DNA from: an uncultured Gammaproteobacteria bacterium
GTDB taxonomy: Bacteria; Pseudomonadota; Gammaproteobacteria; Chromatiales; Chromatiaceae
Reading direction: 5' to 3'
Assembly: GCA_937926265.1 (NCBI GenBank)
Contig: CALAZS010000029.1
Span: 1-26,734 of the forward strand
Length of the DNA: 26,734 nucleotides
Positions 1-7,565 of this stretch are shown in pieces. Under the pieces are notes generated by a model. It saw only the letters and a program-made list of their open reading frames with translations, was not told where the DNA came from and did no database searches. Positions within the stretch are counted from its first letter, which is position 1. The number at the start of each line of letters is the position of its first letter. Made by a program: the position numbers and the translations under genes.

Positions 1-40
1 AACCCTCATAAATAGCCAATATATAGAGTGAATAAATACT

Positions 41-745
41 GTGACTGAAGCGTTATCTTACTGGGCAGTTGTTCCAGCTGCCGGAGTCGGCAAACGGATG
101 CTTGCAGACATACCCAAACAGTATCTTCGCGTAAATGATGAAACAATTCTCGATATCACGCTTTCCAGGTTGTTAAGCCACGAAAAAATTGATGGCGTGG
201 TTTTGGCCGTTTCGCCTGGTGATGAATACTGGCCTGAATCAAAATATTACAATCATGCCAATGTCATTACTGTAGAGGGCGGTAAAGAACGCAGTGATTC
301 TGTTTTCAATGCTCTGAACAAACTTGCCGATTTGCAGTCTGCTGAGATCCGGGTTCTGGTACACGATGCCGCGCGTCCCTGTATTGAATCGACCGATATC
401 AGTCGACTAATCAATGAAGTTGGAGAAAGTCCCGATGGAGGACTGCTGGGCGTGCCGGTAAAAGACACGATGAAACAAACACAAAGTGATAACAGGGTAA
501 GTTCAACTTTGGATCGCGAAAATTTATGGCATGCTTACACTCCGCAAATGTTTCCATTGCAAAGCCTGCTTACAGCACTGAACCATGTCCGGGATAAGAG
601 ACTGGCAGTAACAGATGATGCCAGTGCCATGGAAATATTGGGATATAAGCCTTTGATGGTTGAGGGAAGTTCGAAAAACATCAAGATCACGCAACCGGAT
701 GACCTTGCGCTGGCAAATATCTATTTACAAAATCAAAATCTGTAG
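41..745 (+). CDS. ispD: 2-C-methyl-D-erythritol 4-phosphate cytidylyltransferase
   Basis: IspD transfers CMP from CTP to methylerythritol phosphate in the cytosol, the third step of the MEP isoprenoid pathway. The 234-residue product has the usual family length. The N-terminal nucleotide-binding motif reads PAAGVGKRM (residues 12-20) followed by PKQYL. The HDAARPC motif and the C-terminal stretch with TDDASAME and KITQPDDLALA are also typical. The start is a GTG at 41; the N-terminus begins a few residues before the conserved P-A-A-G motif, as in homologues. The gene ends in two stop codons in a row (TAGTAG). IspD is normally followed directly by ispF, but here ispF lies about 6.3 kb away. 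Identification is secure; only the start codon is inferred. Confidence 0.97.
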   Translation: MTEALSYWAVVPAAGVGKRMLADIPKQYLRVNDETILDITLSRLLSHEKIDGVVLAVSPGDEYWPESKYYNHANVITVEGGKERSDSVFNALNKLADLQSAEIRVLVHDAARPCIESTDISRLINEVGESPDGGLLGVPVKDTMKQTQSDNRVSSTLDRENLWHAYTPQMFPLQSLLTALNHVRDKRLAVTDDASAMEILGYKPLMVEGSSKNIKITQPDDLALANIYLQNQNL

Positions 746-780
746 TAGTTTTATAAAATAACCTATAAGAAACAGAAAAT

Positions 781-1140
781 ATGGATCAAAAAAGGCAATT
801 CGAGCGTTACCCCTGTGATTTTGAGGTAGGCATTATTACCAGAGATGGGCTCGTTTATACATCAAAATCCTATGATATTTCCGAACAGGGACTGTTGGTT
901 TCACTCTCGACAGCGGCGCTGTCGAGCCTGGAAAAGTCAGGTGTTGTTTTTGAGAAGGATGCTGAACTGCGCGTTTCCTTGAGTAATGATGAAAAAACCA
1001 TGGAATTTGTCATTTTGACCAAAATTGCCCATTTGCATTATTCGAATGAAGGAGAGTTAACTGCTCTTGGGTTGCATTTCGAAGATAAACGTCTCACCCT
1101 GAAACATTTTATCTCTAATCTTTTAAAACAATTCCAATAA
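781..1140 (+). CDS. PilZ-domain protein, predicted c-di-GMP binder
   Basis: This 119-residue protein is essentially a single PilZ domain. Both parts of the c-di-GMP signature are visible: RQFER (RxxxR, residues 5-9) and DISEQG (DxSxxG, about 33-38), so ligand binding is likely. There is no signal peptide or membrane segment, and no attached output domain, so it would act in the cytosol as a stand-alone adaptor. It starts 35 bp after ispD on the same strand and converges on creC. The target is not visible; PilZ proteins of this kind commonly affect motility, surface polysaccharide or adhesion. A role with the nearby sortase system is possible but rests only on proximity. Confidence 0.88.
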   Translation: MDQKRQFERYPCDFEVGIITRDGLVYTSKSYDISEQGLLVSLSTAALSSLEKSGVVFEKDAELRVSLSNDEKTMEFVILTKIAHLHYSNEGELTALGLHFEDKRLTLKHFISNLLKQFQ

Positions 1141-1181
1141 TTACGATTGATCCTGTATTTTGGCTTTACTGGTATCTGGGC

Positions 1182-2648
1182 CTAAATATCAGTTGGAAAA
1201 GTTATCGTTATTTTCGTACCACTGTTTTCTTTTGAATTCTTTTCTTTTAAATCCGTTTTTAGACTAACCGTTGCTTTATGCAGGCTGGCAATTTCCTTAA
1301 CAAAACTTAGCCCTAGCCCGGAACCTTTTTTACCATCAGGTTTGGGGAGTGAATAGAAGCGTTCAAATATTTTATCCTGTGCGTAACCAGGTATTCCAGG
1401 TCCCTGGTCGATAAAACTGACTGAAACCGTTTGATCATCACTCATAGCTTCAATCCTGATCTGACTGTTATCAGGAGAAAAATCGATGGCATTCTTTAAG
1501 ATGTTGGTCAGTGCTTTTGACACAAGAAACTCATCCCCATACAGCTTGTCTTGTTTAGCTAGTTTTAAATCTATTGAAATGTTTCTGGCTGTGGCAATTA
1601 CTTCCTGGCTATTTACGACTTCGCTTAAAAGTTGATTAAGCTCAACAGTTTTATGAAGCTTCAGGTCAGGCCGGTATTCCAGTGAGGCGAGTTCCAAAAG
1701 ACGATCAATCAGCTCCTGCATACGTCGCGTTTCATTGGATATGTTTTTTAAAAACCGGGTTCTTTCTTTCAGGGGCATATCTTCGCTTAAAAGTTCAGAA
1801 GCTCCTCTGATTGCGGCAATTGGACTTTTCAGTTCGTGGGTCAATGACTGGACATACTCGGAAACATAGGACTTGCCATCGAGAGCTATTCGCATACTTT
1901 CCATTGCTGAACCAACCTGGCCAACTTCATTGTTGCCAAGCTCCGGTAATTTAACATGGTCACCACGGGTTACTTTGACAGCGTAATCCTGTAAGCGTGC
2001 CAATGGCCTGCTAACCCAGTTGTTTATAAACAAGCCGATGACAATCGCAATGGCAGTAATTAAAAGTCCCACGGTTGTGATGTTATCCAGCAGGTGTTCC
2101 ATAAACCTTTCGGCATTTCGGGTTGGCTTGCCAACGGTAACAGTACCAATGATATCGGTGTTAAATAAGATTGGAGCTGCAATATACATGGTCGAGCCTT
2201 CAGGGTAGAGTGGGTCACCTTCAGTACTGCGTGCACCATATTCACCATTAAGCGTTCGGTTTACATCGCGCCATTGGCTGTAATTTTCTCCAAGATCTCT
2301 CTGATTATCAGAATCAAAGATAACAATGCCATTTTTATCTGTGACGTAGATTCGTATATCCACATGCTGCTTGCGAATTTCATAAATTTGCGCATCAATG
2401 GTCTGTTGGTTTAGGTTGGTAAAACTCTGTTGCAGGATGTTGCTGTCAATAATGATTTTTTCCTGATCGTGTTTGACAGCCTGCGTGGAAATTATACTTG
2501 CCAGTAACTGGGATAAATCAACCAGTGTATCTTCCTGGGCTTCCATGTAACGCGGTCGCATTTCACCCTGCATCCAGTTTACAAAACTGAAAATGCCTAT
2601 ACCCATGAGAATGGCAAAAACCAGGAATATGCGCGTACGTATCTTCAT
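1182..2648 (-). CDS. creC: Sensor histidine kinase CreC
   Basis: This is an inner-membrane histidine kinase of 488 residues (E. coli CreC has 474). In order: a first membrane segment (about 8-25), a periplasmic sensor region containing the CreC-like stretch YVTDKNGIVIFDSDN, a second membrane segment (about 191-209), HAMP, HisKA with the phosphoacceptor H271 in LTHELKSPIAAIRG, and a HATPase with N box (LTNILKNAIDF), G1 (DQGPGIPGYA) and G2 (GSGLGLSFV). FERFYSLPKPDGKKGSGLGL closely follows E. coli CreC. The chosen ATG at 2648 overlaps the creB stop as ATGA and gives the normal MKIRTRIF start; an ATG at 2690 would add 14 residues inside creB. CreD, the usual membrane-protein companion, is absent. 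Confidence 0.93.
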   Translation of the reverse strand: MKIRTRIFLVFAILMGIGIFSFVNWMQGEMRPRYMEAQEDTLVDLSQLLASIISTQAVKHDQEKIIIDSNILQQSFTNLNQQTIDAQIYEIRKQHVDIRIYVTDKNGIVIFDSDNQRDLGENYSQWRDVNRTLNGEYGARSTEGDPLYPEGSTMYIAAPILFNTDIIGTVTVGKPTRNAERFMEHLLDNITTVGLLITAIAIVIGLFINNWVSRPLARLQDYAVKVTRGDHVKLPELGNNEVGQVGSAMESMRIALDGKSYVSEYVQSLTHELKSPIAAIRGASELLSEDMPLKERTRFLKNISNETRRMQELIDRLLELASLEYRPDLKLHKTVELNQLLSEVVNSQEVIATARNISIDLKLAKQDKLYGDEFLVSKALTNILKNAIDFSPDNSQIRIEAMSDDQTVSVSFIDQGPGIPGYAQDKIFERFYSLPKPDGKKGSGLGLSFVKEIASLHKATVSLKTDLKEKNSKENSGTKITITFPTDI

Positions 2649-3313
2649 TTCTGGTAACTGTAGCCAAGGCCGCGATGTGTTCGGATGCAATTCAAATCCG
2701 GTTGCAGGTTCTTGATTTTCTGACGAATGGTCTTGATGTGGGTATCCACGGTTCGATCAAAACTTCTTTCCGGTTCTTCCCAGGCATGTTCCATGAGTTG
2801 TGAGCGTGAATATATGCGTCCTGGATGTTCAAGCAGCAATTTTAATATGCGGTATTCATAGCGAGACAATTCAAGGTTGATAGCGTTTAACTGGATAATC
2901 GCGCCATCCGAATTAATCATGAATCCAGTTGAGTTTTCAGTTTCCATTACATTTGATGGTTTCTGGCGAAGACGGGTGCGAATTCTCGCAGTCAAAACCC
3001 TGGGGCTGAACGGTTTGGTGACATAATCATCAGCGCCCAGTTCCAGGCCGAGCACCTGGTCAATTTCTTCAGTACGTGAAGTAAGAAATATAATCGGCAG
3101 ATCTGAAGATTGCCTGATGTTCTTGCAAACATCGAAGCCGCTGATGTCCGGCAAGCCGATATCAAGTAACACGAGGTCAATCTCATGATTTTCAATAATC
3201 GATAAGGCTTTAGAACCCGTTGTGACCCATTCAGTATCCAGGCCTTCAGTTTTCAGGGCATAAATGAGTGTATCAGCAATTGCGGGCTCATCTTCGACAA
3301 TAAGAATTTTCAT
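2645..3313 (-). CDS. creB: Response regulator CreB, OmpR/PhoB family
   Basis: CreB is the DNA-binding partner of CreC. The 222-residue protein has a receiver domain with the acidic pocket VEDEP (residues 6-10), phosphoacceptor D51 in LLDIGLPDISGFD, T78 and K100 (DDYVTKPFSPR), then a winged-helix output domain. The recognition-helix region DRTVDTHIKTIRQK and the end THRGLGYS match E. coli CreB almost word for word, which separates it from other OmpR regulators. It is the first gene of a creB-creC operon and is divergent from the sortase-substrate gene. The 142-bp gap contains a near-consensus cre tag, so CreB may control one or both sides. creA and creD are not present in the window. Confidence 0.94.
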   Translation of the reverse strand: MKILIVEDEPAIADTLIYALKTEGLDTEWVTTGSKALSIIENHEIDLVLLDIGLPDISGFDVCKNIRQSSDLPIIFLTSRTEEIDQVLGLELGADDYVTKPFSPRVLTARIRTRLRQKPSNVMETENSTGFMINSDGAIIQLNAINLELSRYEYRILKLLLEHPGRIYSRSQLMEHAWEEPERSFDRTVDTHIKTIRQKIKNLQPDLNCIRTHRGLGYSYQK

Positions 3314-3385
3314 GTGCCTTTCAGGATTACCAGAATTTTCAAGATTGTTAGGCTTTTTTTGAGTCTATTAAAAATAATCCGAAAC

Positions 3386-3401
3386 TTCACATAATTTTCA
3401 T
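3386..3401 (+). promoter_or_regulatory. Candidate CreB binding site (cre tag)
   Basis: TTCAC-ATAATT-TTCAT matches the described CreB direct-repeat consensus TTCAC-N6-TTCAC at 9 of 10 fixed positions. It lies in the creB/sortase-substrate divergent gap, about 55-70 bp before the sortase-substrate start and 73-88 bp before creB. Further half-site-like words follow (TTCAC at 3414-3418, TTCAT at 3421-3425) but with the wrong spacing. The region is AT-rich, so a chance match cannot be excluded. No convincing -10/-35 pair could be placed. Confidence 0.5.
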
Positions 3402-3458
3402 ATTTTTCTCAATTTCACTCTTCATGCTTTCAGTACGGTTATACAAAAGGAGAGCATG

Positions 3459-5612
3459 ATGTTCAGACAACAAAGTTTTACAGGTTATTTTTCACTTTAC
3501 TTTACGCTACTGGTTTTACCTTTCCAGGTATTTGCCAATGTGCCTGTTCCCGAGGAAATTACAGCAGGTGAGTTAATTGGCAAGACCCCGCATGGCAGCA
3601 CATTGTCGTTACCAATGGTTCAAACCGATGTTGATATTAACGTGACCGGGCCAATTGCCCGTACAGTGATGACACAAACGTTTAAAAACCCGGGTAATGA
3701 ATGGCTCGAAGCGGTATATGCTTTTCCATTACCAGAGAAGGCTGCTGTAGATCATCTTGACTTGATCGTTGGTGAGCGTGTTATCCAGGGGCAAATAAAG
3801 GAAAAAAACCAAGCCAAAAAAATATACACGGAAGCTAAAAACCAGGGCAAAAAGACGGCCTTGGTAGAACAACACCGTCCAAATATTTTCAGTACATCGG
3901 TTGCCAATATTCCTCCACAGGGAAAGATAGAAATTAAACTGCAATATCAACAGCAGCTTGCCTGGCGAGATGAAGGTTTTTCAATTCGTTATCCAATGGC
4001 AATCACCCCCAGGTATGTTCCTGCGGATCAATTACCTCCATCTCAAAATATTGAAATCAAGCAGGAAATCAATGCGGGCTGGTCGGTACTGCCGGGTGAA
4101 TTACCTAATGTTGTTGCTTTAAATTCAACTTCTAATCTTCCCTTTTTGGATCAGCAGGAGATTGATAATGAGAATAAGGATGGGGATGTTAACAAGGGTA
4201 GGGTTTCCATTCGTGTGACCTTGAACGCGGGTTTTCCTGTCGAAGGACTTTCCAGTCAATACCACCAGATATCCCATCAGGAAGTTGATAACAATACCTT
4301 TGAGGTTTCACTGGTTGAAAAAACAGTAGTTCCTGACAGGGATTTTGTTTTGCAATGGAGGCCTGTAGCAGGTTTTTCACCTAAGGCAGCGTTTTTTAAA
4401 GAAAAGGTTAAAACCCAGGAGGGGGAGGAAGAATACGGATTACTCATGATTTTGCCTCCGGAGCTGGAGCAGTCGATTCCTCAGGTGAACAGAGAAACCA
4501 TATTCATTATTGATACTTCAGGTTCAATGGGCGGTGCATCCATTCGCCAGGCAAAACAGGCATTGGAAATGGCGATAAGGCGTTTAAAAGCCAACGACAG
4601 TTTTAATGTGATTGAATTTAACAGCTCCACCAGTACATTGTTCGCTTCGCCCCGACAGGCTACGCATATTAACAAGCGCTCAGCGCTTGATTTTGTTGGT
4701 GGACTTGAAGCTGGTGGCGGAACAGAAATGTTACCCGCCTTGAAAAATGCCTTACGAATGAAAAGTCATGACAAGTCAGCTATCCAGCAGGTGGTTTTCA
4801 TTACAGATGGTGCGGTTGGCAATGAAGAACAGCTGCTGTCATATATTCATGCTGAACTTAATCAACGGCGCCTGTTTACTGTTGGAATCGGTTCTGCTCC
4901 CAATAGTTATTTCATGAAAGAAGCGGCACATTTTGGTCGGGGTACTTTCAGTTTTATCGGTTCCCCAAACGAAGTGAAGGAAAAAATGCAATCGCTCTTT
5001 AACCGCATTGAAAAACCTGTATTAACGCAATTGTCACTGGTGACTGATAGCGATGTAGAAATACTGCCACAGCGTCTGCCTGATCTCTATGCGGGTGAGC
5101 CATTATCGGTTGCTATCAGGGTTAATCCTTCTAATGTATCAGGCTTACAAAAAGCCACTATAACCGGTCGTCTTGGTCAGTCCCAGTGGCAACAGCATTT
5201 AACCTTAAATAATGCTGCATCCCAAAAAGGATTGTCGGTTCACTGGGGGCGCGAGGAAATTCAACACTGGATGCGTGCCTCTATAAAAGGTCTGAGTTCA
5301 GATGAAGTGAAAAAAGAAGTATTACGTGTTGCCCTGAAACATCACCTGGTAAGTAAATACACCAGCCTGGTTGCTGTTGATGTGACACCCTTAAGGCCTC
5401 TGGATAAAGCTTTGGAAAGCAAAGCAATCAAATCGAAAATGCCGGCTGGTTTTTCGCCAGCTGGTTTTTCTCAGGTGAATCAGCCGGTTCTGATGGCCAG
5501 TGGTGCTACGAATTCGCAACTGTTTATTATAAGTGGTTTGCTGGCTCTGGGGATGTTTGGCTTTGTTTGGCTGAGAAACTCAAGAATATCCGGGATTTCC
5601 AACAGGGTGTAA
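3459..5612 (+). CDS. Marine proteobacterial sortase target protein (VIT and vWA domains)
   Basis: This is a secreted 717-residue protein of the family found beside the single sortase of many marine proteobacteria. It has a signal peptide (cleavage likely after VFA, near residue 27), a VIT domain (about 38-170), and a vWA domain beginning near 340 with the metal-ion (MIDAS) motif DTSGSMGG at 352-359. The C-terminus has sortase-signal architecture: LMASG (678-682), a hydrophobic span (about 688-706) and a basic tail with three arginines. LMASG is a degenerate form of LPXTG. AAGGAG lies 6 nt before the ATG at 3459 but only 3 nt before another ATG at 3456, so the second is preferred. The sortase gene follows after 5 bp. 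The molecular function is unknown; surface display or adhesion is inferred. Confidence 0.9.
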   Translation: MFRQQSFTGYFSLYFTLLVLPFQVFANVPVPEEITAGELIGKTPHGSTLSLPMVQTDVDINVTGPIARTVMTQTFKNPGNEWLEAVYAFPLPEKAAVDHLDLIVGERVIQGQIKEKNQAKKIYTEAKNQGKKTALVEQHRPNIFSTSVANIPPQGKIEIKLQYQQQLAWRDEGFSIRYPMAITPRYVPADQLPPSQNIEIKQEINAGWSVLPGELPNVVALNSTSNLPFLDQQEIDNENKDGDVNKGRVSIRVTLNAGFPVEGLSSQYHQISHQEVDNNTFEVSLVEKTVVPDRDFVLQWRPVAGFSPKAAFFKEKVKTQEGEEEYGLLMILPPELEQSIPQVNRETIFIIDTSGSMGGASIRQAKQALEMAIRRLKANDSFNVIEFNSSTSTLFASPRQATHINKRSALDFVGGLEAGGGTEMLPALKNALRMKSHDKSAIQQVVFITDGAVGNEEQLLSYIHAELNQRRLFTVGIGSAPNSYFMKEAAHFGRGTFSFIGSPNEVKEKMQSLFNRIEKPVLTQLSLVTDSDVEILPQRLPDLYAGEPLSVAIRVNPSNVSGLQKATITGRLGQSQWQQHLTLNNAASQKGLSVHWGREEIQHWMRASIKGLSSDEVKKEVLRVALKHHLVSKYTSLVAVDVTPLRPLDKALESKAIKSKMPAGFSPAGFSQVNQPVLMASGATNSQLFIISGLLALGMFGFVWLRNSRISGISNRV
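5442..5471 (+). repeat. 15-bp in-frame tandem duplication in the sortase-target gene
   Basis: Two adjacent 15-bp units (5442-5456 and 5457-5471) differ at two positions and encode PAGFS-PAGFS at residues 662-671, just before the sorting signal. This looks like replication slippage in the linker. Confidence 0.8.
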
Positions 5613-5617
5613 TTGTT

Positions 5618-6175
5618 ATGAAAAAAATATTACCTCTATTGTTGCTGATGGTTGGAATGGTGCTGGTAGTGTCAGGTTCATGGATTCATGTTAAGGCCCA
5701 GATAGCACAGTATCTTCTTCATGATGCCTGGAACCAGACTTCAGTTGACGGCGGTATTCATAAGCCCTGGAACTGGGCTGATCATTGGCCTGTTGCACGC
5801 TTGAGTGTTGAAGCTCATGGTATTAAGCAGATCGTGTTATCCGGAGATTCAGGTAATGTCCTGGCCTTTGCTCCTGGGTTGAATAAACAACTGGCATTAC
5901 CGGGTTTGAATGGAACAGCCGTTATTAGCGGGCATCGCGATACACATTTCCGTTTTCTTGAATACCTGAAACCCGGAGAAATTATTGATATTGAGTTGCC
6001 TGATGGAAAGGTAAGCTTCCAGGTTAGAAAAGCTGAAGTTGTAGATTCTAACCGCTACGGTTTCAATCCTGATAATAACGCCAGTCAGTTGTTACTGGTT
6101 ACCTGTTATCCGTTTGATGCCGTGGCATCAGGAGGTCCATTACGATACGTGGTAACTGCCAATAGGGTGATGTAG
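5618..6175 (+). CDS. Class GN (marine proteobacterial) sortase
   Basis: This cysteine transpeptidase would act on the outer face of the inner membrane. The 185-residue protein has one N-terminal membrane anchor (about 5-22) and a sortase domain with the full catalytic triad: H106 in ISGHRDTHF, C163 in LLVTCYPFD and R176 in GPLRYVV. The ATG at 5618 is chosen because it sits 5 bp after the substrate gene with AGGGTG about 8 nt upstream; an upstream in-frame start would run back into that gene. The two genes form a tight sortase/substrate operon. In Gram-negative cells the acceptor for the cleaved substrate is unknown. The usual long dedicated sortase histidine kinase is not next to it; CreBC is. 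Confidence 0.92.
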   Translation: MKKILPLLLLMVGMVLVVSGSWIHVKAQIAQYLLHDAWNQTSVDGGIHKPWNWADHWPVARLSVEAHGIKQIVLSGDSGNVLAFAPGLNKQLALPGLNGTAVISGHRDTHFRFLEYLKPGEIIDIELPDGKVSFQVRKAEVVDSNRYGFNPDNNASQLLLVTCYPFDAVASGGPLRYVVTANRVM

Positions 6176-6182
6176 GGTGATA

Positions 6183-6971
6183 TTAAGGGCCTGTTTCAAT
6201 TTTGCAGTCTAATGTGCCAAAGACTGACATGGCATTGTTCCAAACCTGGTCAGCAATAGACTCTTGAGACTGCTCTCGAATTTCAGCCAGTGTTTCTAAA
6301 ACTTCGGGAATATAGGCAGGATTATTGCGTTGTTTGTGGTGTTGTGCCCCGGCCATGTCCGGAGCATCTGTTTCCGTAACGATGCATTCCAGAGGTAAAC
6401 TTATTGCCAGGTTCCTTAAATGAGTTGATTTTTCATAGGTCAGCATACCGCCGAAACCAAGTTTGAAACCAAGCCCGATAAATTTTTTTGCCTGCTGGAT
6501 GCTGCCATTGAACGCGTGAATAATGCCACCGTTTGTGAATTGCACGTCTTTTATCAGTTTCAGAATGTCATCATGTGATTTTCTTGCATGAACGATTATA
6601 GGCAGTGAGTGGTTCTGTGCAATGCTAAGCTGGGCCTCAAAAAAATGTAACTGGCTGTTTTTATCATCATGGCCGTGATAATAGTCGAGCCCGATTTCAC
6701 CAACTGCAAGCGGGTTAAACTTCGACAGGCTGGTATCAAGTAAGGCCAGGTCAGCTTCAGAATGCTCGTTGATAAAGTAGGGGTGTAATCCTAATGCATA
6801 GCAGAGGTTATGCTGATCTGAGATTTTTACGAGTTGTTCCCAGGTGTCTGCTTTTACGCCGGGTACAATAATGGATTTGACTCCCGCTGCATCAGCCTGA
6901 TTCAGAACTTCAAGCCGGTCATGGCTAAAATCGTCAAAGTCCAGGTGGCAATGGGTATCGATTAAATTCAT
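6183..6971 (-). CDS. TatD-family metal-dependent hydrolase, YjjV-like
   Basis: This is a 262-residue TIM-barrel hydrolase of the TatD DNase family. Metal ligands are in place: HCH near the N-terminus (DTHCHLDF, H7 and H9), E92 in GEIGLDYY, a histidine in IIVHARKSHDD, another in GIIHAFNGS, and the aspartate of TETDAPDM. TDAPDM and the HAFNGS region resemble E. coli YjjV more than TatD or YcfH. Members are associated with 3'-5' DNA processing or D-aminoacyl-tRNA deacylation; the substrate cannot be read from sequence. It converges on the sortase gene with a 7-bp gap and is divergent from ispF. Confidence 0.9.
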   Translation of the reverse strand: MNLIDTHCHLDFDDFSHDRLEVLNQADAAGVKSIIVPGVKADTWEQLVKISDQHNLCYALGLHPYFINEHSEADLALLDTSLSKFNPLAVGEIGLDYYHGHDDKNSQLHFFEAQLSIAQNHSLPIIVHARKSHDDILKLIKDVQFTNGGIIHAFNGSIQQAKKFIGLGFKLGFGGMLTYEKSTHLRNLAISLPLECIVTETDAPDMAGAQHHKQRNNPAYIPEVLETLAEIREQSQESIADQVWNNAMSVFGTLDCKIETGP

Positions 6972-7010
6972 TGGCAGATTATTGGTTGGCAGATTGATAG
7001 GTTGGCAGGA
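6971..7010. repeat. Short tandem repeat upstream of tatD-like gene
   Basis: Three imperfect direct units begin with TTGGCAG at 6971, 6986 and 7002 (periods 15 and 16 bp). They start at the first base of the minus-strand TatD gene and fill the region where its ribosome-binding site should lie, toward ispF. No function is evident. Confidence 0.75.
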
Positions 7011-7035
7011 TCTCGCATCTGTATCTTTTGAAGCA

Positions 7036-7041
7036 TATAAT
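7036..7041 (+). promoter_or_regulatory. Candidate -10 element of the ispF-truD promoter
   Basis: A perfect TATAAT lies 47 bp before the ispF start. No good -35 hexamer stands 16-18 bp upstream. A promoter is needed here because ispF is cut off from ispD by minus-strand and unrelated genes. Confidence 0.4.
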
Positions 7042-7088
7042 GTCTACTGGTCTGAAATCAATTTAAGCGAATAAATGGTGCCAATACA

Positions 7089-7565
7089 ATGAGAATCGGA
7101 CATGGATACGACGCCCATCAGTTTGAAGAGGGTAAACAGCTGGTGCTTTGCGGAGTTCAAATTGATTCACCTTTGGGTTTAAAGGCGCATTCCGATGGTG
7201 ATGTTGCCATTCATGCGCTCTGTGATGCCATGTTGGGAGCAGCAGCATTGGGCGATATCGGTAAACATTTTCCCGACACATCAGACCAGTATAAAAATAT
7301 TGATAGCAGATTGCTTCTTAGACATGTTGTTGATCTGCTTAAGCAGGGTGGCTATCAAGTTGGTAATGTTGATATGACGATTATTGCCCAGGTCCCTAAA
7401 CTGGCTCCCTATATTCAGGATATGAGAAACGTGATTTCTTCTGATCTGGCTGTAAATCATACAGAAGTAAATATAAAGGCGACCACCACTGAATACATGG
7501 GTTTTGTTGGAAGAAAGGAAGGCATAGCCAGTCATGCCGTGGTACTGTTAAATTCAGTTTCCTGA
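7089..7565 (+). CDS. ispF: 2-C-methyl-D-erythritol 2,4-cyclodiphosphate synthase
   Basis: IspF cyclises CDP-methylerythritol 2-phosphate to the cyclodiphosphate with loss of CMP, two steps after IspD. The 158-residue length is normal. Metal ligands D8 and H10 lie in MRIGHGYDAH and H42 in AIHALCDAMLGA; the conserved SDGDV, DIGKHFPDTS and KATTTEYMGFVGRKEGIA motifs are all present. The enzyme is a trimer in the cytosol. The ATG at 7089 gives the invariant M-R-I-G-H start. Its stop overlaps the truD start by one base (TGATG), so the two are translationally coupled. Confidence 0.97.
   Translation: MRIGHGYDAHQFEEGKQLVLCGVQIDSPLGLKAHSDGDVAIHALCDAMLGAAALGDIGKHFPDTSDQYKNIDSRLLLRHVVDLLKQGGYQVGNVDMTIIAQVPKLAPYIQDMRNVISSDLAVNHTEVNIKATTTEYMGFVGRKEGIASHAVVLLNSVS

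Noticed and set aside
2649..2690. Upstream creC start adding 14 residues
   Set aside because: The extra residues lie inside creB and lack similarity to CreC; the ATG at 2648 forms the typical ATGA overlap and gives the family N-terminus.
1182..3313. Dedicated marine sortase histidine kinase/regulator pair
   Set aside because: The pair is adjacent to a sortase but follows E. coli CreB/CreC closely in length and motifs; the dedicated sortase kinase is much longer as I know it.
3439..3444. TTATAC as the -10 element of the sortase operon
   Set aside because: It would place the transcript start only a few bases before the ATG and inside the ribosome-binding site region.
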